A DNA stretch of 64,000 bases from Zetaproteobacteria bacterium (lineage in GTDB: Bacteria; Pseudomonadota; Zetaproteobacteria; Mariprofundales; Mariprofundaceae), in assembly GCA_002753275.1 (NCBI GenBank), contig PEAA01000001.1:124001-188000 (forward strand), written 5' to 3'. Shown piece by piece: positions 45,770 through 54,242 of the stretch. The notes below the pieces were generated by a model, which was not told where the DNA came from, made no database searches, and saw only the letters and a list, made by a program, of their open reading frames with translations. Each line of letters opens with the position of its first letter. Position 1 is the stretch's first letter. Both the position numbers and the translations under genes were made by a program.

Positions 45770-47059
45770 TTGTTGAAGCAGCATTTTCTTTATAATGTTT
45801 TTGAAAATGATTCTGTCGGTGTCATTCAAATGGACATTAATGGTTATATGAAAACCGTGAATCATAAATTTTCAGAGATGGTTAACTTTGCTAGAGATGA
45901 CCTGATCAATCAAAACTTCCAGTATCTGGTTGCGGATGAAGATCGCTATCTGGTTGCTTTTTTGCACAATCATTTGATGCACCGCATCAAACATCGAAAC
46001 CACCGTCTGATGTTGGATAAACGCAAAAACAGACCCATTGTCACCCATGTCAGTTTTGCACTTGAATTTGATGAAGTTCATCAAGAGCACTATTATATTG
46101 TCATAGTGCAGGATATGTCAGAGCTCTCAAGTTTAACCAAAGAGCTGCTCAATCAGAAAAAAATTCTCCGTGATGTGATTGATCATATTGATGTGCATCA
46201 GGCGGTGATCGATCGCCACTGGCACTATACTTCGGTGAATCAACTTTTTGCTCGTGCTTGTAGTCGATCCATTGAAGAGATTGAGGGCAGACATATTCGT
46301 GATGTTCTTCCTGATCATCAGTATCAACAGATGATCCCTATGCTTCAACGCTGCTTTCAAGGTGAAAAGTGTACTTGGGACCAAGAGTTTACCCTTGCCG
46401 ATCAAAGTGTTCATTACGGGGTTGCCTCGCTCGCGCCGATTCTCAACAAGTTCAATGAGATCGATCAGTGTGTTCTCACCACTTATGATATGACGGAGCA
46501 GGTATTAACACAGCGTGCCCTTGAAAAAACCAAAGATGATCTCCAGCGACTGGTTCATCTTGATCCAATGACGCAAGCCTTTAATCGGCGCTATTTTATG
46601 AGTATGGCCGAGAAAACCATTGCATCAACGCTACGCAATCAAGATTCTCTTTCAGTCGCAATGATCGATATCGATGACTTTAAATCGATCAATGATACCT
46701 TCGGTCATGCGGTCGGAGATCATGTGATTATCACTTTGGCACAACAACTTTCTGCGCTAACACGCACTTCGGATGTTGTTGCGCGGCTGGGCGGTGAAGA
46801 GTTTGCGATTATTCTTCCACGCACGCAATCTGATGGCGCAAAAATTATTGCTGAGAAAGTCCGTGTGCAAATCGAAGCACATGATGTGCAAATTAACGAT
46901 ATTGATTTCCAATTTACCATTAGTATTGGCATTGCAGAGATCTATCTCAATATAGATACAACCATCGACACCATTTTACACCGTGCAGACACAGCGCTTT
47001 ATTATGCCAAGAAACATGGTAAAAATCAGGTGATTGCTCATGCTGATATTTCTGATTGA
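45770..47059 (+). CDS. PAS-PAS-GGDEF diguanylate cyclase
   Basis: 429 residues. No membrane span; cytoplasmic. PAS1 about 1-120 (FENDSVGVIQMDINGYMKTVNHKFSEM), PAS2 about 130-255 (AVIDRHWHYTSVNQLFARAC), then a GGDEF domain: HLDPMTQAFNRRYF, MIDIDDFKSINDTFGHAVGD and VARLGGEEFAIILPRT; all catalytic features intact. Start unclear: ATG 45746, or TTG 45770 behind AAGGGGGA. I prefer TTG because the neighbouring paralogue aligns there and also uses TTG. A tandem paralogue follows 43 bases later. Confidence 0.88.
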   Translation: MLKQHFLYNVFENDSVGVIQMDINGYMKTVNHKFSEMVNFARDDLINQNFQYLVADEDRYLVAFLHNHLMHRIKHRNHRLMLDKRKNRPIVTHVSFALEFDEVHQEHYYIVIVQDMSELSSLTKELLNQKKILRDVIDHIDVHQAVIDRHWHYTSVNQLFARACSRSIEEIEGRHIRDVLPDHQYQQMIPMLQRCFQGEKCTWDQEFTLADQSVHYGVASLAPILNKFNEIDQCVLTTYDMTEQVLTQRALEKTKDDLQRLVHLDPMTQAFNRRYFMSMAEKTIASTLRNQDSLSVAMIDIDDFKSINDTFGHAVGDHVIITLAQQLSALTRTSDVVARLGGEEFAIILPRTQSDGAKIIAEKVRVQIEAHDVQINDIDFQFTISIGIAEIYLNIDTTIDTILHRADTALYYAKKHGKNQVIAHADISD

Positions 47060-47102
47060 ATAGTGAGCCTGTGATGGTTCATAGGTAAGGAGCTTTAAGT
47101 CA

Positions 47103-48374
47103 TTGAGAAGTCATGATCATTTTACATTTAATCTCTTTGAGAATGATGCCGTAGGCATTGTCCAAACTAACTGCTCGGGAACGATTTTAGCTGCCAATCA
47201 TAAATTTTCTCAGAGGTTAAATTTAGATAACAACGCGCTCATTGGCTGCAAGTTTCAGATGCTTATTCCCGAGAGCGAGCGTATGCCTCTCTCATTTTTA
47301 CACGAAGATTTACTTCATCGAATTAAAAACCGTGATTTCCGTATTCATCTACATAAGTTGAAAAATAAACCCATTTTGGTCCACCTCCATTTTTCTCTCG
47401 AACATGATGAAACGACACAAGCGCGTTACTATATTATCGTTGTACAGTTCATGTCTGAAATTTCCTCTTTTGCCAAGGAGATTATTGATCATAAAAAGGT
47501 TCTTCATCAATTGATTCAGCATGTTGATGCCTATCAAGCGATGATTGATACCAAGGGAAACTTTACTTCGGTGATGCCTCTTTTTGCTGATGCGTATGGG
47601 CATAATGTCCATAAGATTGAGGGAAAACATATTTCAGAGGTGATCCCTGCTCCAGCATATCATGAAATGCTCCCTTATATCGGTCGCTGCTTTAATGGTG
47701 AGCGTTGTACATGGGAAAATGAGTATACACTCTCTGATGAGAGTGTTCATTATGGATTGTCAGCATTGGCACCCATTTTTAATGAACACAATGAAGTGGT
47801 GCAGGCACTGGTAACCAACTATGATCTTACCGAGCAGGTGTTGGCGCAAAGTGCATTGCAAACAACCCATGTCTATTTACAACAGCTGGCCAGTATTGAC
47901 CCCATGACCCAAGTCTATAATGCACAATATTTTGAGACGATTTCAGAAAAAAGCATTGCATTGGCAGTGCGTAACCAAGATCCGCTATCGCTACTGCGTG
48001 TTGATATTGATGATTTTTATTTGATCAATACATCATTGGGAACCACATTGGCAGATCATATGATTGTCGTATTGGCAGAACAATTGACCTTGCTGACGCG
48101 TAAGGCCGATGTGGTTGCGCGTCTGGGAGGGAAAGAGTTTGCCATTCTTCTGCCCCGTACCGATCGTAAAGGGGCTATCACCATTGCTGAAAAAATATGT
48201 CAAACCATCGCTGAATTTCAACCTGAAATTGACGGGATACCTTTACAGTTTACAGTCAGTATTGGTGTCGCATCGTTAGATGCACAACAAGCATCTCCTT
48301 TGAAGGAGATGATGGAGTATGCACGCCGTGCGGTAAATAGTGCCAAGAGCAATGGCAAAAATTGTGTGGTCTAA
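47103..48374 (+). CDS. PAS-PAS-degenerate GGDEF protein, paralogue of upstream gene
   Basis: 423 residues, collinear with the preceding gene through both PAS domains (FENDAVGIVQTNCSGTILAANHKFSQRL ...) and into the GGDEF domain. Catalytic residues are degraded: the motif is GGKEF at 48126-48140 instead of GGEEF, FKSINDTFGH is replaced by FYLINTSLGT, and FNRRYF by YNAQYF. GTP turnover is therefore unlikely; it may bind GTP, c-di-GMP or its twin. TTG start at 47103 is supported by AAGGAG ten bases upstream. Confidence 0.85.
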   Translation: MRSHDHFTFNLFENDAVGIVQTNCSGTILAANHKFSQRLNLDNNALIGCKFQMLIPESERMPLSFLHEDLLHRIKNRDFRIHLHKLKNKPILVHLHFSLEHDETTQARYYIIVVQFMSEISSFAKEIIDHKKVLHQLIQHVDAYQAMIDTKGNFTSVMPLFADAYGHNVHKIEGKHISEVIPAPAYHEMLPYIGRCFNGERCTWENEYTLSDESVHYGLSALAPIFNEHNEVVQALVTNYDLTEQVLAQSALQTTHVYLQQLASIDPMTQVYNAQYFETISEKSIALAVRNQDPLSLLRVDIDDFYLINTSLGTTLADHMIVVLAEQLTLLTRKADVVARLGGKEFAILLPRTDRKGAITIAEKICQTIAEFQPEIDGIPLQFTVSIGVASLDAQQASPLKEMMEYARRAVNSAKSNGKNCVV

Positions 48375-48453
48375 GATCTAAGGGATGCGCTCGAAGAGGA
48401 TCCTCCCTTGTGAAAAAAAGGAATATTCATTTTTAATCAACAGGGTTAAACAA

Positions 48454-48477
48454 CAAAGACTCCCGAGGGAGCCTTTG
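48454..48477 (-). terminator. intrinsic terminator after the peroxiredoxin gene
   Basis: CAAAGACTCCC GA GGGAGCCTTTG: eleven-position stem with one A-C mismatch. On the minus strand the sequence continues TTGTTGTTTAA. It also lies downstream of the plus-strand GGDEF gene and could act for both. Confidence 0.75.
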
Positions 48478-48514
48478 CTTTTGTAACATTGAGATAAAAA
48501 CTGTAGAAATATGA

Positions 48515-49162
48515 TTACAGTTTATCTGCTTCTGAAGCCAAGTACGACGCGACTCCTTCAGCATTTGGAACCATACCTTTATCGCCTTTGTTCCAGCCTG
48601 CAGGACAAACTTCGCCGTGCTCTTCTGTAAATTGCAGTGTATCAATCATGCGTAACATTTCATCGACATTACGACCTAATGGAAGATCATTGACGACTTG
48701 ATGGCGAACGATCCCCTTCTTATCAATTAAGAAAGAGCCACGGTAGGCGACATCGCCCGATAGTAAATGCATTTCGATACCATCTTCATCAATCAATGAT
48801 TCACGGTTGATTAACACATCATAATCCGCTGCGATTTTCTTGGTTAAATCGGCAACCAATGGATAGGCAACAGGACCAATGCCACCTTGATTCACAGGGG
48901 TGTTTCTCCATGCAACATGGCTAAATTGTGAGTCAACAGAGACGCCAATCACTTGAACCCCACGCGCTTCAAACTCTTGAATGCGATGATCAAAGGCAAT
49001 TAACTCAGATGGACATACAAAGGTGAAGTCGAGAGGATAGAAAAAGATAACAATCTCTTTTCCTGCATAATCAGCCAATGAAAAACTCTCATTGATACTG
49101 CCATCTGCCATTACGGCAACTGCAGTAAATTCAGGTGCTTTTTTTCCTACCAATACAGCCAT
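48515..49162 (-). CDS. typical 2-Cys peroxiredoxin (AhpC/Prx1-type)
   Basis: 215 residues. Peroxidatic Cys in FYPLDFTFVCPSELIAFDHR; resolving Cys in EHGEVCPAGWNKGDKGM. C-terminal tail (ASYLASEADKL) is typical of eukaryote-like Prx. Scavenges H2O2 and organic peroxides in the cytoplasm. ATG 49162 with AGGAG upstream. A twelve-base G tract lies in the upstream gap toward pyrF, 115-130 bases before the start. Confidence 0.93.
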   Translation of the reverse strand: MAVLVGKKAPEFTAVAVMADGSINESFSLADYAGKEIVIFFYPLDFTFVCPSELIAFDHRIQEFEARGVQVIGVSVDSQFSHVAWRNTPVNQGGIGPVAYPLVADLTKKIAADYDVLINRESLIDEDGIEMHLLSGDVAYRGSFLIDKKGIVRHQVVNDLPLGRNVDEMLRMIDTLQFTEEHGEVCPAGWNKGDKGMVPNAEGVASYLASEADKL

Positions 49163-49278
49163 TTTACTCTCCTATTTGTTAAAGTTTTAACATTAAATCT
49201 ATGCCAAGCATAAATCATTTGCCGATCCATTTCACCCCAATACTTCTCCGGACTTTATTGACGCCCCCTAGTTTATTC

Positions 49279-49290
49279 GGGGGGGGGGGG
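49279..49290. repeat. G12 homopolymer between pyrF and the peroxiredoxin gene
   Basis: Uninterrupted run of 12 G (C on the minus, transcribed strand). It is outside coding sequence, after the pyrF stop (49309) and 117-128 bases before the peroxiredoxin start. Together with CGCCCCC nearby it can form a G/C stem. Such tracts slip during replication; also a known sequencing-error type. Confidence 0.6.
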
Positions 49291-49308
49291 CGAGGGATGA
49301 TGATGAAA

Positions 49309-49983
49309 CTAGCGCGAGGCTTTGTGCATCATTGCAACGGCTTCATCAGCAGCATGCACAGGGTTGGCCGCGGCCAAGATGGGGCGTCCAACGACCAAGT
49401 AGTCAGCCTTCTGCTTGATTGCATATTCAGGTGTCGCAACCCGTTTTTGATCTTGTAGTTCTTGATCTCCCCAACGAATTCCCGGTGTGACAGTAATAAA
49501 GTCTTGGCCGCATATAGCTTTGATCGCCTCAACTTCATGAACACTGCAGACGATGCCTTTCAACCCTGCATCGTGTGCCATCATCGCGCGTTCTAACACC
49601 AAGCCTTGTGCTTCCTCTTTGGGCATTGGGTCTGATGTGAGTACGGTGACGGCAATCAGTTGCATGGATGGGAACGCCGTTGCTGCTTTTGCAGCTGCCT
49701 TGAGCATCTCAGGCCCCCCCGCCGCATGAACATTGATCATGTTGACGCCATGATCGCCTGCACTTGCAACGGCTTGCGCAACGGTGTTGGGAATGTCATG
49801 AAACTTTAAATCCAAGAATATCGGGTGTTGTTCGGAGAGTTGTCGAATCAACCTGGGGCCTTCGGCAACAAAGAGGCGTAAGCCTACTTTAAGCCAGCCG
49901 ACATGCGTACCCAATTGATCACGCAGCATCAGTGCATCTTTTGCTGTAGGCACATCAAGCGCCACCATTAAACGGTTTTTCAT
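49309..49983 (-). CDS. pyrF: orotidine 5'-phosphate decarboxylase
   Basis: 224 residues, TIM barrel. MVALDVPTAKDALMLRDQLG, LKVGLRLFVAEGP, catalytic DLKFHDIPNTV, HAAGGPEMLKAA, AVTVLTSDPM and TPGIRWGDQELQDQKRVATPEYAIKQKADYLVVGRPI. Final step of UMP synthesis. Its ATG overlaps the lapB stop by 4 bases, the gammaproteobacterial lapA-lapB-pyrF order. Confidence 0.96.
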   Translation of the reverse strand: MKNRLMVALDVPTAKDALMLRDQLGTHVGWLKVGLRLFVAEGPRLIRQLSEQHPIFLDLKFHDIPNTVAQAVASAGDHGVNMINVHAAGGPEMLKAAAKAATAFPSMQLIAVTVLTSDPMPKEEAQGLVLERAMMAHDAGLKGIVCSVHEVEAIKAICGQDFITVTPGIRWGDQELQDQKRVATPEYAIKQKADYLVVGRPILAAANPVHAADEAVAMMHKASR

Positions 49984-51128
49984 GAGAGATCATCCTTCAT
50001 CATATGCATGGTTCCCCAAGTGTGACATTGCGGACATTGCCAACGCAAATCGATGACCTCAACCCCACACTCAGAGCAGTAGTATTGTTTCATACTTTTT
50101 CGCCAGTTTTTGGCAAATTGGGTCAATGGATCGCGCTCGTCACCATGGAGGACAGCCAAGCGCAGTGAGGCTCGAAGAGATTGGGGCGTATAATGAAGCG
50201 CTTGTAATAAGGCGCGTGATGCTGTGGCACCATGCAGTTGATGAATTCCTTCGATCCAGGCCAACGCGGTTGACTCATGGCGGTGGTACTGTTTCCAAAG
50301 CTGTTGCATCGTTTGGGCAAAGGGTCCTTCGATGAATTGTGGGTTGGGAATTAAGATTGTAATTGCTAAGGCAACATGCTCAGGCGAGTGTCGCCACATC
50401 TCTTCCAGTGAGATACAAATTTGTTCAAAGGATTGTTGCTGCAACAAAATACGAATGTTAATGATATAGGCTGACGCACATGTTTGATCAAGTTGCAAAG
50501 CCATTTCGACATGCGATGAAGCCAATGCATACTGCTCTTCTTTGAGGGCTTTCTTTGCCAATTCGGCAAAGAGATATGCGCGATGAAGGTATTGAGGTGT
50601 TTGGCTGAGCTGTTCGAGTTGTTGCAGTAAATTTTCTGCCTCTTGCCACTCACCGCTCTGTTCGCGAATGCGAAGGCACGCTTCAAGTGCTGGTTTATGG
50701 TTAGGTTTGAGTTCCAATGACTTTTCATAGAAACGGAGCGCACGGTCAAGCAAACCACCCGTTTGAAAATCTTTGGCCAGAGCCATGGTTGCTTCCAATC
50801 GGTTGAGTTCGGAGACATTGGGCCGCGCCAAAATATTTTGATGGATACGGACAGCTCGTCCGATCTCCCCCTGGCTACGAAACATCTCTCCAAGCGACAT
50901 ATAGACATCGATCGCTTCTGTGCGAAGACGGGCGACTTGCACCATCTCTTGAATAGCTTTGTCCGGTGCATCTGAAAGAAGGTAATTGATCCCGCGCAAC
51001 AATGGGCTGACACGGTTATCTTCTTCAGGTTCCCTCTCTTTGCCTTCGCCATTTTGTCGTTGCTGCCAAAAGAGTGTGAGTAAAACCAATAGCAGGGCAG
51101 AAATGATAGTTAATAGAATATCCGTCAT
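49980..51128 (-). CDS. lapB: lipopolysaccharide assembly protein LapB (YciM)
   Basis: 382 residues. N-terminal membrane anchor (LLTIISALLLVLLTLFW), then TPR units: SPLLRGINYLLSDAPDKAIQEM, VYMSLGEMFRSQGEIGRAV, LDRALRFYEKSLELKPNHKPAL and others. C-terminal rubredoxin-type zinc module YYCSECGVEVIDLRWQCPQCHTWG. LapB controls LpxC turnover and LPS balance. Coupled to pyrF; lapA lies 32 bases upstream. Confidence 0.93.
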   Translation of the reverse strand: MTDILLTIISALLLVLLTLFWQQRQNGEGKEREPEEDNRVSPLLRGINYLLSDAPDKAIQEMVQVARLRTEAIDVYMSLGEMFRSQGEIGRAVRIHQNILARPNVSELNRLEATMALAKDFQTGGLLDRALRFYEKSLELKPNHKPALEACLRIREQSGEWQEAENLLQQLEQLSQTPQYLHRAYLFAELAKKALKEEQYALASSHVEMALQLDQTCASAYIINIRILLQQQSFEQICISLEEMWRHSPEHVALAITILIPNPQFIEGPFAQTMQQLWKQYHRHESTALAWIEGIHQLHGATASRALLQALHYTPQSLRASLRLAVLHGDERDPLTQFAKNWRKSMKQYYCSECGVEVIDLRWQCPQCHTWGTMHMMKDDLS

Positions 51129-51160
51129 GAAAATTTCAGCCGTTGAGGATGCGTGAGGGT

Positions 51161-51454
51161 TTAAAGATCATCTTGAAGTGGGATGTTGCGTAAGTTTTCA
51201 ACTTCTTGATGCAGGCGATGGTTCTCCCCACGCAGATGGCTAATTTCCCGTTTATGTTTTTGGCGTGAAAAACTGAGTGAGAGCATTCCCCCCATGAAGC
51301 CACAAAGAAAAGCGATAAAAATTGGTGTGTAGAGAGGGATATCATTGGAAACAACACCCGCCAGTGCAATGTGGACAGGTATGGTGTTGGAGAGCGCGAA
51401 GTAAGTTGCAAAAGAGGTAATCACGATGATCACCACGACATTGATCCAGTTCAT
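51161..51454 (-). CDS. lapA: lipopolysaccharide assembly protein LapA
   Basis: 97 residues. Two membrane helices (VVVIIVITSFATYFALSNTIPV and the one at LYTPIFIAFLCGFMGGMLS) and a C-terminal cytoplasmic coiled-coil-like tail (HKREISHLRGENHRLHQEVENLR). This DUF1049 architecture is that of LapA, LapB's partner in the inner membrane. Position next to lapB and ihfB confirms it. Confidence 0.88.
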   Translation of the reverse strand: MNWINVVVIIVITSFATYFALSNTIPVHIALAGVVSNDIPLYTPIFIAFLCGFMGGMLSLSFSRQKHKREISHLRGENHRLHQEVENLRNIPLQDDL

Positions 51455-51540
51455 GATGCTACCTCCTTGGCTGCATGATCACCGGGGAAATCTGGGTAGG
51501 ATTGCCCCGTCATTGTGACCGTAGGGTTGATCGATGGGTA

Positions 51541-51828
51541 TTACGCTTGACTTTGGTTGACTCGGTCACGCAAATCTTTGCCTGGTTTAAAGTGCGCAGC
51601 AAACTTCGGTTGCACTTGGACGCTTTCTCCTGTTTTGGGGTTGCGCCCTGTGCGTGCATCGCGTTTGCGCAGTGAGAATGTTCCAAATCCACGCAGTTCG
51701 ATGTGGCCACCATTTTCCATGGTTTCAAACATGGTTGCAAAGACTTCATTGACCACAAGCTCAACTTCTTGTTGGGTGAGTCCATTGCACTCTTTGGCGA
51801 TTTTTTGAATCAATTCCGATTTTAACAT
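51541..51828 (-). CDS. ihfB: integration host factor beta subunit
   Basis: 95 residues. HU/IHF fold: MLKSELIQKIAKECNGLTQQEVELVVNEVFATM, IELRGFGTFSLRKRDARTGRNPKTGESV (DNA-bending arm with the Pro-containing RNPKTG tip) and AAHFKPGKDLRDRVN. Ends with the IHF-beta-like tail. Its location immediately downstream of rpsA is classical for ihfB. Nucleoid protein, bends DNA. Confidence 0.93.
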   Translation of the reverse strand: MLKSELIQKIAKECNGLTQQEVELVVNEVFATMFETMENGGHIELRGFGTFSLRKRDARTGRNPKTGESVQVQPKFAAHFKPGKDLRDRVNQSQA

Positions 51829-51840
51829 GTTTGAATTTCC

Positions 51841-53529
51841 TTACTGTTTGAGTTTGAGTAGTGCCAATGCTAGGGCTGAAGGCTGCTCTTTCTCTTGCAT
51901 CTGTTTGCTGTAATGTTTCACGGCATCACGCTCTTGATCGCGTAAGAGTTGATTCACCGATAGATTGACTTCACGCCGTTTACGGTTGACATCAATCACT
52001 TTGGCTTCCACTTCGCTGCCAATGACAGGTTCACCGGCATCTTTGGGCATTTCACGCAACGCTAATCGAGCGACAACACCTTCGGCCACTTCAACCATCG
52101 CAGCACCCTTCTCGACAGCGATCACTTTGCCATGGACCATGGCCCCGCGCTGTGCCCCCTTCACGAAGAGTTCAAAAGGATCGGATGAGAGCTGTTTGAT
52201 ACCAAGTGCGATGCGTTGTTTGTCGATGTCGACACCCAGGACAACACACTCAACCTCTTGCCCTTTCTTGTATTGACTTAATTGTTCATCACCATTTTCA
52301 TTCCATGAAAGATCACCAATATGAACCATGCCATCAAGCTCATCGGTGAGACCTACAAAAAAACCAAAGGGTTTAATGTTGCGAATTTTTCCTGAAACCT
52401 TGCTTCCCGCTGGGTGATCCGCCAGCCATGCTTGCCAAGGATTTTCTGTCACAGCGCGCAGGCTCAGTGCAATGCGACGCTCACTTGGTTCAATCGATAG
52501 AACAGCAACATCAACGACATCGCCAGCATGGAGCATCTGCGAGGGTTGAACACTCTTGTTGGTCCAGCTCATTTCTGAGATGTGGATCATCCCTTCCACG
52601 CCCGATTGAAGTTCAACCACTGCGCCAAACTTGAGCAGGCGGCGAACGGTGCCGGTTAAACGCATGCCTGGTTCATAAGTCTCTTCAACTTCATCCCATG
52701 GGTCAGCAATCAAACTTTTCATTGAGAGCGAGATTTTTCCTTGTTCTGCATCCAGTTTAATAATTTCCACATTGACTTGTTGGCCAATCGTCAGAATCTC
52801 ATCGGGGCGATCAAAACGACGCCATGCCATATCAGAAATATGCAGTAATCCATCGATACCACCTACATCAATAAAGGCACCGTAATCAGTGAGTCGTTTG
52901 ACCTTGCCGATGATTTTGTCACCCACAGCGACGCTTTCAAAAAAGGATTGCTTGATTGATTCTAACTGCAGCTGCTGTGGTCGTTTGCGTGAGACGACAA
53001 TGTTTTCGGGGCGGCGTGATAGTTCAATCAGTGCCACTTCAAAGATCTCATGATTGATGCCTTGTAAGTTGGAACCCGATTCTGAACGGGGCATAAAGGC
53101 TCGCACACCGCTAATGGTCACTTGATAGCCGCCTTTGGTCTCTTTTACCAATTGCGCCGCAACCGTTTTACCTTGCGCCATCGCCTCTTCCAGCGATTTC
53201 CAAATAATACTCTTATGGGCTTCCAGCACAGAGAGTCGCATCCGCCCCTCATTGGAGACGACAAGGGCCGAGAGTTCATCACCCACTTTGGGTAGATCTG
53301 AGCCCATGCTTTGAAATTCCGCAACAGGAATCATCGCTTCTGCTTTGGTACCAACATCAAGAATGACAACATCATTATCAACCGTAACAACGATACCGGT
53401 AATCATTGCGCCCGAGTTTAACTCGGTCGATGTCTGGAGAGAGGCCTCAAAAAGTGCCGCAAATGATTCATCATCGGGCGTTGCGTTCGCATCAAGGTTC
53501 GCTTGGTCAGTGTCAAAGTTGTTTGTCAT
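51841..53529 (-). CDS. rpsA: 30S ribosomal protein S1
   Basis: 562 residues with six S1 repeats. First two are ribosome-binding (ITGIVVTVDNDVVILDVGTKAEAMIPVAEF and the KTVAAQLVKETKGGYQVTISGVRAFMPRS region), then KVKRLTDYGAFIDVGGIDGLLHISDMAW, GTVRRLLKFGAVVELQSGVEGMIHISEMSW, GKIRNIKPFGFFVGLTDELDGMVHIGDLSW and a sixth. Essential for initiation on structured mRNAs. 4-base overlap with cmk; ihfB starts 12 bases after its stop. Confidence 0.97.
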   Translation of the reverse strand: MTNNFDTDQANLDANATPDDESFAALFEASLQTSTELNSGAMITGIVVTVDNDVVILDVGTKAEAMIPVAEFQSMGSDLPKVGDELSALVVSNEGRMRLSVLEAHKSIIWKSLEEAMAQGKTVAAQLVKETKGGYQVTISGVRAFMPRSESGSNLQGINHEIFEVALIELSRRPENIVVSRKRPQQLQLESIKQSFFESVAVGDKIIGKVKRLTDYGAFIDVGGIDGLLHISDMAWRRFDRPDEILTIGQQVNVEIIKLDAEQGKISLSMKSLIADPWDEVEETYEPGMRLTGTVRRLLKFGAVVELQSGVEGMIHISEMSWTNKSVQPSQMLHAGDVVDVAVLSIEPSERRIALSLRAVTENPWQAWLADHPAGSKVSGKIRNIKPFGFFVGLTDELDGMVHIGDLSWNENGDEQLSQYKKGQEVECVVLGVDIDKQRIALGIKQLSSDPFELFVKGAQRGAMVHGKVIAVEKGAAMVEVAEGVVARLALREMPKDAGEPVIGSEVEAKVIDVNRKRREVNLSVNQLLRDQERDAVKHYSKQMQEKEQPSALALALLKLKQ

Positions 53530-54242
53530 GGGTATGTTTCCACCTGGTTGTTCAAAATAATAAGTTTTCTTCGCTCAAGTATGGCAAGAATACGATCAAT
53601 CACTTCATCGGGGCGCATTGTGGTTGAATCGATAAAAATTGCATCATCGGATTTTAATAAGGGGGCAATATCACGGGAGGCATCGCGTGCATCGCGTGTT
53701 TTCATCTCGTTTAAAATGGCTTCAATGGATGAATTGTCATCACCTTTTTCACGCAGCTGCATCCAGCGCCGGCGTGCTCGCTCGCGTTGTGAGGCGGTGA
53801 GAAAAAATTTAGCCTCAGCATCAGGAAGAACCACCGTACCGACATCCCGCCCATCCATGATACATCCTGCTTTTGCAACCGTTTGTTGCAAACTTAGTAA
53901 GGCCCTGCGCACCCCTTGCAAGCTGGCTACAGAAGAGGCTACGGCAGCAACGGCTTCGCTGCGCAGCTCGGCATTGCACTTGTTGCCCCCAAAAAAGATC
54001 CCTTCACAGTTCCACACAAGTTTCTTTTGACTCGATTGAAGTAGGGCGACAAGGGCCTCTTCATCTTCGGGCGCTGTGGCGCTATTGATCGCACGCCATG
54101 CGACAAAACGGTAGAGTAATCCTGTATCAAGCACGGGGAGTTGTAGAAATTCCCCCAGCGTTTTGGCGATGGTTCCCTTGCCCGATCCAGAAGGGCCATC
54201 AATGGCGATGCGAAGACCTGGAATGGTTTGAATTGATTTCAC
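53526..54242 (-). CDS. cmk: cytidylate kinase
   Basis: 238 residues. P-loop IAIDGPSGSGKGTIAKTLG, LDTGLLYRFVAWRAI, IMDGRDVGTVVLPDAEAKFFLTASQRERARRRW and the NMP-binding/LID region. Phosphorylates CMP and dCMP. Located between aroA and rpsA with 4-base overlaps on both sides, a standard proteobacterial arrangement. Confidence 0.95.
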   Translation of the reverse strand: MKSIQTIPGLRIAIDGPSGSGKGTIAKTLGEFLQLPVLDTGLLYRFVAWRAINSATAPEDEEALVALLQSSQKKLVWNCEGIFFGGNKCNAELRSEAVAAVASSVASLQGVRRALLSLQQTVAKAGCIMDGRDVGTVVLPDAEAKFFLTASQRERARRRWMQLREKGDDNSSIEAILNEMKTRDARDASRDIAPLLKSDDAIFIDSTTMRPDEVIDRILAILERRKLIILNNQVETYP

